Below, piece after piece: positions 1 to 10,460 of a DNA stretch of 21,204 bases. The stretch covers positions 1 to 21,204 of the forward strand of contig NW_003122308.1 of NCBI RefSeq assembly GCF_000003605.2, given 5' to 3'. A model generated the notes under the pieces. It had not been told where the DNA came from and did no database searches. It saw nothing but the letters and a program-made list of their open reading frames with translations. Both the position numbers and the translations under genes were made by a program. Origin of the DNA: Saccoglossus kowalevskii. Its lineage: Eukaryota; Hemichordata; Enteropneusta; Harrimaniidae. Position 1 is the stretch's first letter. Every line of letters starts with the position of its first letter.

Positions 1-790
1 TGCGAGAGAGAGTATTTTCAGTATAAATATGCGTTGAGAGAAAATTTTCACTACAAATAGGCGCGAGGGAGAGTATTTTCAGTACAAATATGCGCGCGAG
101 AGAGTATTTTTGATACAAATATAAGCGACGGAGAGTATCTTCAGTACAAATATGAGCGAGGGAGAGTATTTTCAGTACAAATATGAGCAAGGGAGAGTAT
201 TTTCAGTACAAATATGCGCGCGAGAGAGTATTTTTGATACAAATATAAGCGACGGAGAGTATCTTCAGTACAAATATGAGCGAGGGAGAGTATTTTCAGT
301 ACAAATATGCGCAAGGGAGAGTATTTTCAGTACAAATATGCGCGGGGGGTATTTTCAGTACAAATATGCGCGAGGGAGAGTATTTTCAGTACAAATATGC
401 GCGGGGGGTATTTTCAGTACAAATATGCGCGAGGGCGAGTATTTTCAGTACAAATATGAGCGAAGGTGAGTATTTTCAGTATAAATATGCGCGAGGGAGA
501 GTATTTTCAGTACAAATTAGCGAGTGGGAGAGAATTTTCAGTACAAATATGCGCGAGGGAGAGTATTTTCAGTACAAAATAGCGAGAGGAAGAGAATTTT
601 CATTACAAATATGCGCGAGGGAGAGTATTTCCAGAGTATCTTCTGTACAAATACGCCCAAGGGAGAGTATTCTTTCAGTACAAATACGCGCAAGGGAGAG
701 TATTTTCAGTATAAATAAGCGCGAGGGAGAGTATTTTGAGTATAAGTTTGCGCAAAGGGAGAGTATTTTCAGTATAAAATAGCGGGAGGA
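1..790 (+). repeat. Higher-order family A, copy 1 (truncated at both ends)
   Basis: This block matches 8998-9787 at a constant offset of 8997 bp with only scattered substitutions (for example GCGTTGAGAG versus GCGATGAGAG, GAGCAAGG versus GCGCAAGG near 187, and GAGGGAGAG versus GAGGTCGAG near 370). Diagnostic monomers in order are TTGAGAGAAAATTTTCAC (about 33-50), ATAAGCGACGG twice (about 121 and 245), the 28-bp GCGCGGGGGG form twice (about 340 and 400), the 42-bp compound monomer at 610-651 and GCGCAAAGGG near 750. Its 5' part is cut by the window edge. At about 790 the sequence switches from the family A continuation (GGAGGAAGAGAATTTT in other copies) to GGAGGAGAGTAATTTCAG, a family B type sequence. 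The second half of the A unit is therefore missing here. Confidence 0.85.
610..651 (+). repeat. 42-bp compound monomer, family A marker
   Basis: This monomer is 11 bp longer than the consensus because its middle part is partly duplicated: GAGTATTTCCA is followed directly by GAGTATCTTCTG. Equivalent copies lie at 9607-9648 and 11959-12000. In the fourth family A block the monomer is cleanly absent at about 18018, where the preceding TACAAA joins directly to TACGCCCAAGG. The internal duplication looks like replication slippage or misaligned recombination in a founder A unit. Confidence 0.85.
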
Positions 791-894
791 GAGTAATTTC
801 AGTACAAATATGCGCGAGGGAGAGTAATTTCACGTACAAATATGAGCGAGGGAGACTATTTTCATCACAAATACGCGTGAGGGAGAGTATTTTC

Positions 895-2330
895 AGTACA
901 CATATGCGCGAGGGTGAGTAATTTCTGTACAAATATGAGCGATTGGAGTATTTTCAACCCAAAAAATGCGCGAGAGAGAGTATTTACTGTACAAATACTC
1001 GAGAGGGGGAGTATTTTCAGTACAGATATGCGCGAGGGGAATATTTTCAGTACAAATACGCGCGAGGGAGAGTATTTTCAGTACAAATACGCGCGATGGG
1101 AGAGTATTATCAGTACAAATATGCGCGAGGGAGAGTATTTTCAGTACAAATATGCGCGAGGGAGAGTAATTTCAGTACAAATATGAGCGAGGGAGACTAT
1201 TTTCATCACAAATACGCGTGAGGGAGAGTATTTTCAGTACAAATATGCTCGAGGGAGAGTATTTTCAGTACAAATATGCGCGAGGGAGAGTAATTTCAGT
1301 ACAAATATGAGCGATGGGAGTATTTTCAGTGCAAATATGTGCGAGGGAGAGTGTTTACTGTACAAATACGCGAGAGGGAGATTATTTTCAGTACAGATAT
1401 GCGCGAGGGAGACTATTTTCAGTACAAATACGCGCGAGGGAGAGTATTTAAGTTCAGTACAAATACGCGCGAGTGAGAGTACTAGTATTTTAAGCACAAA
1501 TATGAGCGAGGAAGAGTATTTTCAGTACAAATATGAGCGAAGTGAGTATTTTCAGTACAAATATGTGCGAGGGAGAGTATTTTCACTATCAAATATGCAA
1601 GAGAGAGTATTTTCAGTACAAATACGAGTGAAGGAGAGTATTTTCAGTACAAATATGAGCGAAGGAGATTATTTTCAATACAAATATGAGCAATGGAAGT
1701 CTTTTCAGTACAAATATGCGCGAGGGAGATTATTTTCTGTACAAATACGCGAGAGGGAGAGTATTTTCAGTACAGATATGCGCGAGGGAGAGTATTTTCA
1801 GTACAAATACGCGCGAGGGAGAGTATTGTAGGTACAAATAGGCGCGATCGGAGTATTTTCAGTACGGATATGCGCGAGGGAGAGTATTTTCAGTACAAAT
1901 ACGCGAGAGGGAGTGTATTTTCAGTACACATATGCGCGAAGGAGAGTAATTTCTGTACAAATATGAGCGATTGGAGTATTTTCAACCCAAAAAATGCGCG
2001 AGGGAGAGTATTTACTGTACAAATACTCGAGAGGGGGAGTATTTTCAGTACAGATATGCGCGAGGGGAATATTTTCAGTACAAATACGCGCGAGTTAGAG
2101 TATTTTCAGTACAAATACGCGCGATGGGAGAGTATTATCAGTACAAATATGCGCGAGGGAGAGTATTTTCAGTACAAATATGCGCGAGGGAGAGTAATTT
2201 CAGTACAAATATGAGCGAGGGAGACTATTTTCAGTACAAATACGCGTGAGGGAGAGTATTTTCAGTACAAATATGCTCGAGGGAGAGTAATTTCAGTACA
2301 AATATGAGCGATGGGAGTATTTTCAGTACA
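895..2330 (+). repeat. 1.4-kb duplicated B segment, first copy (partner 3663-5098)
   Basis: This stretch aligns with 3663-5098 at an almost constant offset of 2768 bp. Matching landmarks are CCCAAAAAATG at 958/3726 and 1986/4754, TACTAG at 1480/4248, and GACTATTTTCATCACAAAT near 1194/3962. Differences are few and informative. Near 1540 a G is missing (GCGAAGTGAG versus GCGAAGGTGAG), and near 1588 an extra T is present (CACTATCAAAT versus CACTACAAAT), so the offset is restored. Others include GAGTTAGAG near 2094 versus GAGGGAGAG. The high similarity implies a recent segmental duplication within the array. Confidence 0.8.
1429..1500 (+). repeat. 35+37 bp variant dimer, family B marker (representative)
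   Basis: Two adjacent long monomers form a dimer. The first (1429-1463, 35 bp) has TATTTAAGTTCAG in place of TATTTTCAG, a gain of 4 bp. The second (1464-1500, 37 bp) has GAGTACTAGTATTTTAAGC, in which a 6-bp TACTAG-like insertion and an AAGC change replace the usual TATTTTCAGTAC. The TACTAG core recurs at 2971, 4248, 5399, 7118, 8149, 13236, 14266, 15047, 16067, 20088 and 21176. Altered forms occur at about 6581 (GACTTAG), 8375 (TTCTAG) and 16293 (TAATAG). It is followed by GAGCGAGGAAGAG in most copies. It is the best single landmark for tracking B units. Confidence 0.9.
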
Positions 2331-3662
2331 AATATGCGCAAGGGAGATTATTTTCTGTACAAATACGCGAGAGGGAGAGTATTTTTAATACAGATATGCG
2401 CGAGGGAGAGTATTTTCAGTACAAATACGCGCGAGGGAGAGTATTTTCAGTACAAATACGCGCGATCGGAGTATTTTCAGTACGGATATGCGCGAGGGAG
2501 AGTATTTTCAGTACTAATACGCGCGAGGGAGTGTATTTTCAGTACACATATGCGCGAGGGAGAGTAATTTCTGTACAAATATGATCGATGGGAGTATTTC
2601 CAGCCCAAAAAATGCGCGAGGGAGAGTATTTACTGTACAAATATGAGAGAGGGAGAGTATTTTCAGTACAGATACGCGCGAGGGAGAGTATTTTCAGTAC
2701 AAATATGTGCGAAGGAGAGTATTTTCAGTACAAATACGCACGAGGGAGAGTATTTTCAGTACAAATATGCGCGAGGGAGAGTAATTTCAGTACAAATATG
2801 AGCGATGGGAGTATTTTCAGTCCAAATATGCGCGAGGGAGAGTATTTACTGTACAAATACGCGAGAGGGAGAGTATTTTCAGTACAGATATGCGCGAGGG
2901 TGACTATTTTCAGTACAAATACGCGCGAGGGAGAGTATTTAAGTTCAGTACAAATACGCGCGAGTGAGAGTACTAGTATTTTAAGCACAAATATGAGCGA
3001 GGAAGAGTATTTTCAGTACAAATATGAGCGAAGGTGAGTATTTTCAGTACAAATATGTGCGATTGAGAGTATTTTCACTACAAATATGCAAGAGAGAGTA
3101 TTTTCAGTACAAATACGAGTGAAGGAGAGTATTTTCAGTACAAATATGAGCGAAGGAGATTATTTTCAATACAAATATGAGCGATGGGAGTCTTTTCAGT
3201 ACAAATATACGCGAGGGATATTATTTTCTGTACAACTACGCGAGAGGGAGAGTATTTTCAGTACAGATATGCGCGAGGGAGAGTATTTTCAGTACAAATA
3301 CGCGCGAGGGAGAATATTTTCAGTACAAATAGGCGCGATCGGAGTATTTTCAGTACGGATATGCGCGAGGGAGAGTATTTTCAGTACAAATACGCGCGAG
3401 GGAGTGTATTTTCAGTACATATATGCGCGAAGGAGAGTAATTTCTGTACAAATATGAGCGATGGGAGTATTTTCAACCCAAAAAATGCGCGAGGGAGAGT
3501 ATTTACTGTACAAATACTCGAGAGGGAGAGTATTTTCAGTACAGATATGCGCGAGGGAGAGTATTTTCAGTACAAATACGCGCGAGGGAGAGTATTTTCA
3601 GTACAAATACGCGCGATGGGAGAGTATTATCAGTACAAATACGCGAGAGGGAGTGTATTTTC

Positions 3663-5098
3663 AGTACACATATGCGCGAAGGAGAGTAATTTCTGTACAA
3701 ATATGAGCGATTGGAGTATTTTCAACCCAAAAAATGCGCGAGAGAGAGTATTTACTGTACAAATACTCGAGAGGGGGAGTATTTTCAGTACAGATATGCG
3801 CGAGGGGAATATTTTCAGTACAAATACGCGCGAGGGAGAGTATTTTCAGTACAAATACGCGCGATGGGAGAGTATTATCAGTACAAATATGCGCGAGGGA
3901 GAGTATTTTCAGTACAAATATGCGCGAGGGAGAGTAATTTCAGTACAAATATGAGCGAGGGAGACTATTTTCATCACAAATACGCGTGAGGGAGAGTATT
4001 TTCAGTACAAATATGCTCGAGGGAGAGTATTTTCAGTACAAATATGCGCGAGGGAGAGTAATTTCAGTACAAATATGAGCGATGGGAGTATTTTCAGTGC
4101 AAATATGTGCGAGGGAGAGTGTTTACTGTACAAATACGCGAGAGGGAGATTATTTTCAGTACAGATATGCGCGAGGGAGACTATTTTCAGTACAAATACG
4201 CGCGAGGGAGAGTATTTAAGTTCAGTACAAATACGCGCGAGTGAGAGTACTAGTATTTTAAGCACAAATATGAGCGAGGAAGAGTATTTTCAGTACAAAT
4301 ATGAGCGAAGGTGAGTATTTTCAGTACAAATATGTGCGAGGGAGAGTATTTTCACTACAAATATGCAAAAGAGAGTATTTTCAGTACAAATACGAGTGAA
4401 GGAGAGTATTTTCAGTACAAATATGAGCGAAGGAGATTATTTTCAATACAAATATGAGCAATGGAAGTCTTTTCAGTACAAATATGCGCGAGGGAGATTA
4501 TTTTCTGTACAAATACGCGAGAGGGAGAGTATTTTCAGTACAGATATGCGCGAGGGAGAGTATTTTCAGTACAAATACGCGCGAGGGAGAGTATTGTCAG
4601 TACAAATAGGCGCGATCGGAGTATTTTCAGTACGGATATGCGCGAGGGAGAGTATTTTCAGAACAAATACGCGAAAGGGAGTGTATTTTCAGTACACATA
4701 TGCGCGAAGGAGAGTAATTTCTGTACAAATATGAGCGATTGGAGTATTTTCAACCCAAAAAATGCGCGAGGGAGAGTATTTACTGTACAAATACTCGAGA
4801 GGGGGAGTATTTTCAGTACAGATATGCGCGAGGGGAATATTTTCAGTACAAATACGCGCGAGGGAGAGTATTTTCAGTACAAATACGCGCGATGGGAGAG
4901 TATTATCAGTACAAATATGCGCGAGGGAGAGTATTTTCAGTACAAATATGCGCGAGGGAGAGTAATTTCAGTACAAATATGAGCGAGGGAGACTATTTTC
5001 AGTACAAATACGCGTGAGGGAGAGTATTTTCAGTACAAATATGCTCGAGGGAGAGTAATTTCAGTACAAATATGAGCGATGGGAGTATTTTCAGTTCA
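3663..5098 (+). repeat. 1.4-kb duplicated B segment, second copy (partner 895-2330)
   Basis: This is the second member of the 2768-bp offset pair. Inside it a CCCAAAAAATG unit (4739-5017 region) also matches 13729-14007 at an offset of 8990 bp, so the same stretch belongs to more than one duplication layer. After about 5098 it no longer follows the first copy: this copy has TTCAAATATGCGCGAGG where the other has TACAAATATGCGCAAGG. Confidence 0.8.
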
Positions 5099-7126
5099 AA
5101 TATGCGCGAGGGAGAGTATTTACTGTACAAATACGCGAGAGGGAGAGTATTTTCAATACAGATATGCGCGAGGGAGACTATTTTCAGTACAAATACGCGC
5201 GAGGGAGAGTATTTTCAGTACAAGTACGCGCGATGGGAGTATTTTCAGTACAAATATGCGCGAGGGAGAGTATTTTCTGTACAAATACGCGAGAAGGAGA
5301 GTATTTTCAGTACGGATATGCGCGAGCGAGACTATTTTCAGTACAAATACGCGCGAGGGAGAGTATTTAAGTTCAGTACAAATACGCGCGAGGGAGAGTA
5401 CTAGTATTTTAAGCACAAATATGAGCGAGGAAGAGTATTTTCAGTACAAATATGAGCGAAGGAGAGTATTTTCAGTACAAATATGCAAGAGAGAGTATTT
5501 TCAGTAAAAATACGAGTGAAGAAGAGTATTTTCAGTACAAATATGAGCGAAAGAGATTATTTTCAATACAAATATGAGCGATGGGAGTATTTTCAGCACA
5601 AATATGCGCGAGGGAGATTATTTTCTGTACAAATACGCGAGAGGGAGAGTATTTTCAGTACAGATATGCGCGAGGGAGAGTATTTTCAGTACAACTACGC
5701 GCGAGGGAGAGTATTTTCAGTACAAATACGCGCGATCGGAGTATTTTCGGTACGGATATGCGCGAGGGGGAGTATTTTCAGTACTAAGACGCGCGAGGGA
5801 GTGTATTTTCAGTACACATATGCGCGAAGGTGAGTAATTTCTGTACAAATATGAGCGATGGGAGTATTTTCAGCCCAAAAAATGCGCGAGGGAGAGTATT
5901 AACTGTACAAATACTCGAGAGGGAGAGTATTTTCAGTACAGATATGCGCGAGGAAGAGTATTTTCAGTACAAATACGCGCGAGGGAGAGTATTTTCAGTA
6001 CAAATACGCGCGATGGGAGAGTATTATCAGTACAAATATGCGCGAGGGAGAGTATTTTCAGTACAATTTTGCACGAGGGAGAGTAATTTCAGTATAAATA
6101 TGCGCGAGGGAGAGTATTTTCAGTACAATTTTGCACGAGGGAGAGTAATTTCAGTATAAATATGCGCGAGGGAGAGTATTTTCAGTACAAATATGCGCGA
6201 GGGAGAGTAATTTCAGTACAAATATGAGCGATGGGAGTATTTTCTGTCCAAATATGCGCGAGGGAGAGCATTTACTGTACAAATACGCGAGAGGGAGAGT
6301 ATTTTCAGTACAGATATGCGCGAGGGAGAGTAATTTCAGTACAAATATGAGCGATGGGAGTATTTTCAGTCCAAATATGCGCGAGTGAGAGTATTTACTG
6401 TACAAATACGCGAGAGGGAGAGTATTTTCAGTAGAAATACGCGCGATGGGAGTATTCTCAATACAAATATGCGCGAGGGAGAGTATTTTCAGTACGGATA
6501 TGCGCGAGCGAGACTATTTTCAGTACAAATACGCGCGAGGGAGAGTATTTAAGTTCAGTACAAATACGCGCGAGGGAGAGGACTTAGTATTTTAAGCACA
6601 AATATGAGCGAGGAAGAGTATTTTCAGTACAAATATGAGCGAAGGAGAGTATTTTCAGTACAAATATGTGCGAGGGAGAGTATTTTCAATACAAATATGC
6701 AAGAGAGAGTATTTTCAGTACAAATACGAGTGAAGGAGAGTATTTTCAGTACAAATATGAGCGAAGGAGATTATTTTCTGTACAAATACGCGAGAGGGAG
6801 AGTATTTTCAGTACAGATATGCGCGAGGGAGAGTATTTTCAGTACAAATACGCGCGAGGGAGAGTATTTTCAGTACAAATACGCGCGAGGGAGAGTATTT
6901 TCAGTACAGATATGCGCGAGGGAGAGTATTTTCAGTACAAATACGCGCGAGGGAGAGTATTTTCAGTACAAATACGCGCGATGGGAGAGTATTTTCTGTA
7001 CAAATACACGAGATAGAGAGTATTTTCAGTACGGACATGCGCGAGCGAGACTATTTTCAGTACAAATACGCGCGAGGGAGAGTATTTAAGTTCAGTACAA
7101 ATACGCGCGAGGGAGAGTACTAGTAT

Positions 7127-7290
7127 TTTCGGTACACATATAAGCGACGGACAGTATCTTCAGTACAAATATGAGCGAAGGAGAGTATATTCAGTACAAA
7201 TATGCGCAAGGGAGAGTATTTTCAGTACAAATATGCGCTAGGGAGAGTATTTTCAGTACAAATTAGCGCGAGGGAGAAAATTTTCAGTAC
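7127..7290 (+). repeat. Family A 3' fragment embedded in family B
   Basis: About 160 bp of the far 3' end of an A unit sit inside B sequence: CGGTACACATATAAGCGACGG, then GGAGAGTATATTCAG, GCGCTAGGGAGAG and TTAGCGCGAGGGAGAAAA. The same order ends the A copies at 10298-10460, 12650-12813 and 18668-18830. The left edge is a hybrid monomer in which the B-type TACTAGTATTTT (7118-7129) continues as A-type CGGTACACATATAAGCG. The right flank continues as after A copies 3 and 4: offset 5523 to 12725 and about 11539 to 18741. This is consistent with a larger B-A-B arrangement that lost most of its A unit. Confidence 0.8.
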
Positions 7291-8776
7291 AGATATGCGC
7301 GAGGGAGAGTATTTTCAGTACAAATACGCGCGAGGGAGAGTATTTTCAGTACAAATAGGCGCGATCGGAGTATTTTCAGTACGGATATGCGCGAGGGAGA
7401 GTATTTTCAGTACTAATACGCGCGAGGGAGAGTATTTTCAGTACAAGTACGCGCGATGGGAGTATTTTCAGTACAAATATGCGCGAGGGAGAGTATTTTC
7501 TGTACAAATATGTGCGAGGGAGAGTATTTTCACTACAAATATGCGCGAGGGAGAGTATTTTCAGTACAAATACGAGTGAAGGAGAGTATTTTCAGTACAA
7601 ATATGAGCGAAGGAGATTATTTTCAATACAAATATGAGCGATGGGAGATTATTTTTTGTACAAATACGCGAGAGGGAGAGTATTTTCAGTACAGATATGC
7701 GCGAAGGAGAGTATTTTCAGTACAATTACGCGCGAGGGAGAGTATTTTCAGTACAAATAGGCGCGATCGGAGTATTTTCAGTACGGATATGCGCGAGGGA
7801 GAGTATTTTCAGTACAAATACGCGAGAGAGAGTGTATTTTCAGTACACATATGCGCGAAGGAGAGTAATTTCTGTACAAATATGAGCGATTGGAGTATTT
7901 TCAACCCAAAAAATGCGCGAGGGAGAGTATTTACTGTACAAATACTCGAGAGGGGGAGTATTTTCAGTACAGATATGCGCGAGGGGAATATTTTCAGTAC
8001 AAATACGCGCGATGGGAGAGTATTTTCTGTACAAATACGCGAGATAGAGAGTATTTTCAGTACGGATATGCGCGAGCGAGACTATTTTCAGTACAAATAC
8101 GCGCGAGGGAGAGTATTTAAGTTCAGTACAAATACGCGCGAGGGAGAGTACTAGTATTTTAAGCACACATATGAGGGAGGAAGTGTATTTTCAGTACAAG
8201 TACGCGCGATGGGAGTATTTTCAGTACAAATATGTGCGAGGGAGAGTATTTTCTGTACAAATACGCGAGAAGGAGAGTATTTTCATTACGGATATGCGCG
8301 AGCGAGACTATTTTCAGTACAAATTCGCGCGAGGGAGAGTATTTAAGTTCAGTACAGATACGCGCGAGGGAGAGTTCTAGTATTTTAAGCACAAATATGA
8401 GCGAGGAAAAGTATTTTCAGTACAAATATGAGCGCAGGAGAGTATTTTCAGTAGAAATATGTGCGAGGGAGAGTATTTTCACTACAAATATGCAAGAGAG
8501 AGTATTTTCAGTACAAATACGAGTGAAGGAGAGTATTTTCAGTACAAATATGAGCGAAGGAGATTATTTTCAATACAAATATGTACGATGGGAGTATTTT
8601 CAGTACAAATATGCGCAAGGGAGATTATTTTCTGTACAAATACGCGAGAGGGAGAGTATTTTCAGTACAGATATGCGCGAGGGAGAGTATTTTCAGTACA
8701 AATACGCGCGAGGGAGAGTATTTTCAGTACAAATACGCGCGATCGGAGTATTTTCAGTACGGATATGCGCGAGGGA
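7291..8776 (+). repeat. Higher-order family B, segment 2
   Basis: This is continuous satellite with B markers: CCCAAAAAATG at 7905, the TACTAG dimer at 8149 and a mutated TTCTAG dimer at 8375. Up to about 7970 it follows the sequence at about 18830-19510 (offset 11537-11539). From about 8160 it follows 16078-16703 (offset 7918). The last 200 bp or so also match 17000-17190 at offset 8412. No genes or other features are seen. Confidence 0.8.
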
Positions 8777-8785
8777 GAGAATTTT
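8160..8785 (+). repeat. Duplicated B segment, partner 16078-16703
   Basis: This region aligns with 16078-16703 at a constant offset of 7918 bp. Both copies contain two TTTAAGTTCAG dimers only 226 bp apart (8149 and 8375; 16067 and 16293). This close doubling is found nowhere else in the window, so it is a shared derived state. Small differences include AGTTCTAG versus AGTAATAG, and GCGAGGAAAAG versus GCGAGGAAGTG. Confidence 0.8.
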
Positions 8786-10460
8786 CATTACAAATATGCG
8801 CGAGGGAGAGTATTTTCAGTATAAATATGTCCGCGAGAGAGCATGTTCGGTGCAAATATAAGCGACGGAGAGTATCTTCAATACAAATATGCGCAAGGAA
8901 GAGTATTTTCATTACAAATGTGCGCGAGGGAGAGTAGATTCACAGTATCTTCAATACAAATACGCGCGAGGGAGAGTATTATTTCAGTACAAATACGTGC
9001 GAGGGAGAGTATTTTCAGTATAAATATGCGATGAGAGAAAATTTTCACTACAAATAGGCGCGAGGGAGAGTATTTTCAGTACAAATATGCGCGCGAGAGA
9101 GTATTTTTGATACAAATATAAGCGACGGAGAGTATCTTCAGTACAAATATGAGCGAGGGAGAGTATTTTCAGTACAAATATGCGCAAGGGAGAGTATTTT
9201 CAGTACAAATATGCGCGCGAGAGAGTATTTTTGATACAAATATAAGCGACGGAGAGTATCTTCAGTACAAATATGAGCGAGGGAGAGTATTTTCAGTACA
9301 AATATGCGCAAGGGAGAGTATTTTCAGTACAAATATGCGCGGGGGGTATTTTCAGTACAAATATGCGCGAGGTCGAGTATTTTCAGTACAAATATGCGCG
9401 GGGGGTATTTTCAGTACAAATATGCGCGAGGGCGAGTATTTTCAGTACAAATATGAGCGAAGGTGAGTATTTTCAGTATAAATATGCGCGAGGGAGAGTA
9501 TTTTCAGTACAAATTAGCGAGTGGGAGAGAATTTTCAGTACAAATATGCGCGAGGGAGAGTATTTTCAGTACAAAATAGCGAGAGGAAGAGAATTTTCAT
9601 TACAAATATGCGCGAGGGAGAGTATTTCCAGAGTATCTTCTGTACAAATACGCCCAAGGGAGAGTATTCTTTCAGTACAAATACGCGCAAGGGAGAGTAT
9701 TTTCAGTATAAATAAGCGCGAGGGAGAGTATTTTGAGTATAAGTTTGCGCAAAGGGAGAGTATTTTCAGTATAAAATAGCGGGAGGAAGAGAATTTTCAG
9801 TACAAATATGCGCGAGGGAGAGTATTTTCAGTACAAATATGAGCGAAGGAGAGTATCGTCAGTTCAAATCAGAGCGAAGGAGAGTATATTCAGTACAAAT
9901 ATGTGCGAGGGAGAGTATTTTCAGTACAAATATGCGCGATGGAGATTATTTTCAACCTGAATACAAATATGCGCGCGAGAGAGTATTTTCAGTACAAATT
10001 TGCGCGAGGGAGAGTATTTTCAGTACAAATATGCGCGAGGGAGAGTATTTTCAGTACAAATATGAGCGAAGGAGAGTATCTTCAGTACAAATCTGCGCGA
10101 AGGAGAGTATCTTCAGTACAAATATGCGCGAAAGGGAGTATTTTCAGTACAAATATGCGCGAGGGAGAGAATTTTCAGAACAAATATGCTCAAGGGTGAT
10201 TATTTTCAGTACTAATACCAGTGAAGGAGAGTATTTTCAGCACAAATATGCGCGAGGGAGAGTATTTTCAGTACAAATATGCGCGCGAGAGAGTATTTTC
10301 GGTACAAATATAAGCGACGGACAGTATCTTCAGTACAAATATGAGCGAAGGAGAGTATTTTCAGTACAAATATGCGCAAGGGAGAGTATTTTCAGTACAA
10401 ATATGCGCTAGGGAGAGTATTTTCAGTACAAATTAGCGCGAGGGAGAAAATTTTCAGTAC
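8777..10460 (+). repeat. Higher-order family A, copy 2 (full length)
   Basis: This is the most complete A unit, about 1.68 kb. In order: GAGAATTTTCATTAC (about 8777), TATGTCCGCGAGAGAGCATG (about 8827), GTAGATTCACAGTATC (8934), GAGTATTATTTCAG (8975), GCGATGAGAGAAAATTTTC (9026), two ATAAGCGACGG monomers, two 28-bp GCGCGGGGGG monomers (about 9338 and 9399), the 42-bp monomer (9607-9648), GCGCAAAGGG, GGAGAGTATCGTCAG (9849), TTTCAACCTGAATAC (9949), GCTCAAGGGTGATTATTTTC (10188), ATAAGCGACGGACAG (10310), GCGCTAGGGAG and TTAGCGCGAGGGAGAAAA. Its 5' part pairs with copy 4 (offset 8412), its middle with copy 1 (offset 8997) and its 3' part with copy 3 (offset 2352). Confidence 0.85.

Larger units (their letters stand above)
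791..7126 (+). repeat. Higher-order family B, segment 1
   Basis: This segment is continuous 31-bp satellite with family B markers. The CCCAAAAAATG monomer starts at 958, 1986, 2604, 3477, 3726, 4754 and 5874. The TTTAAGTTCAG plus TACTAG dimer is centred near 1480, 2971, 4248, 5399, 6581 (mutated to GACTTAG) and 7118. Marker spacing is irregular (for CCCAAAAAATG: 1028, 618, 873, 249, 1028, 1120 bp), so no single higher-order period applies. The segment begins at a junction with truncated family A copy 1; the sequence just after 791 resembles that near 1172 (GAGTAATTTCAG, then GACTATTTTCATCAC). It ends at a junction with a family A 3' fragment. I see no genes in it. Confidence 0.85.

Noticed and set aside
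335-420. G-quadruplex from the GCGCGGGGGG monomers
   Set aside because: Each monomer has only one G run, and neighbouring runs are about 28-62 bp apart, so a four-run intramolecular quadruplex is not supported.
276-782. 168-codon open frame, nearly repeated at 9273-9779
   Set aside because: The two are copies of a satellite block (offset 8997), not paralogous genes. The copy at 11623 has a different frame structure because of small indels.
7840-8166. 108-codon open frame on the minus strand and similar minus frames elsewhere
   Set aside because: The reverse complement consensus has a TGA once per three monomers. These frames survive only where 30- or 32-bp variants shift the frame past it. 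Nothing suggests coding.
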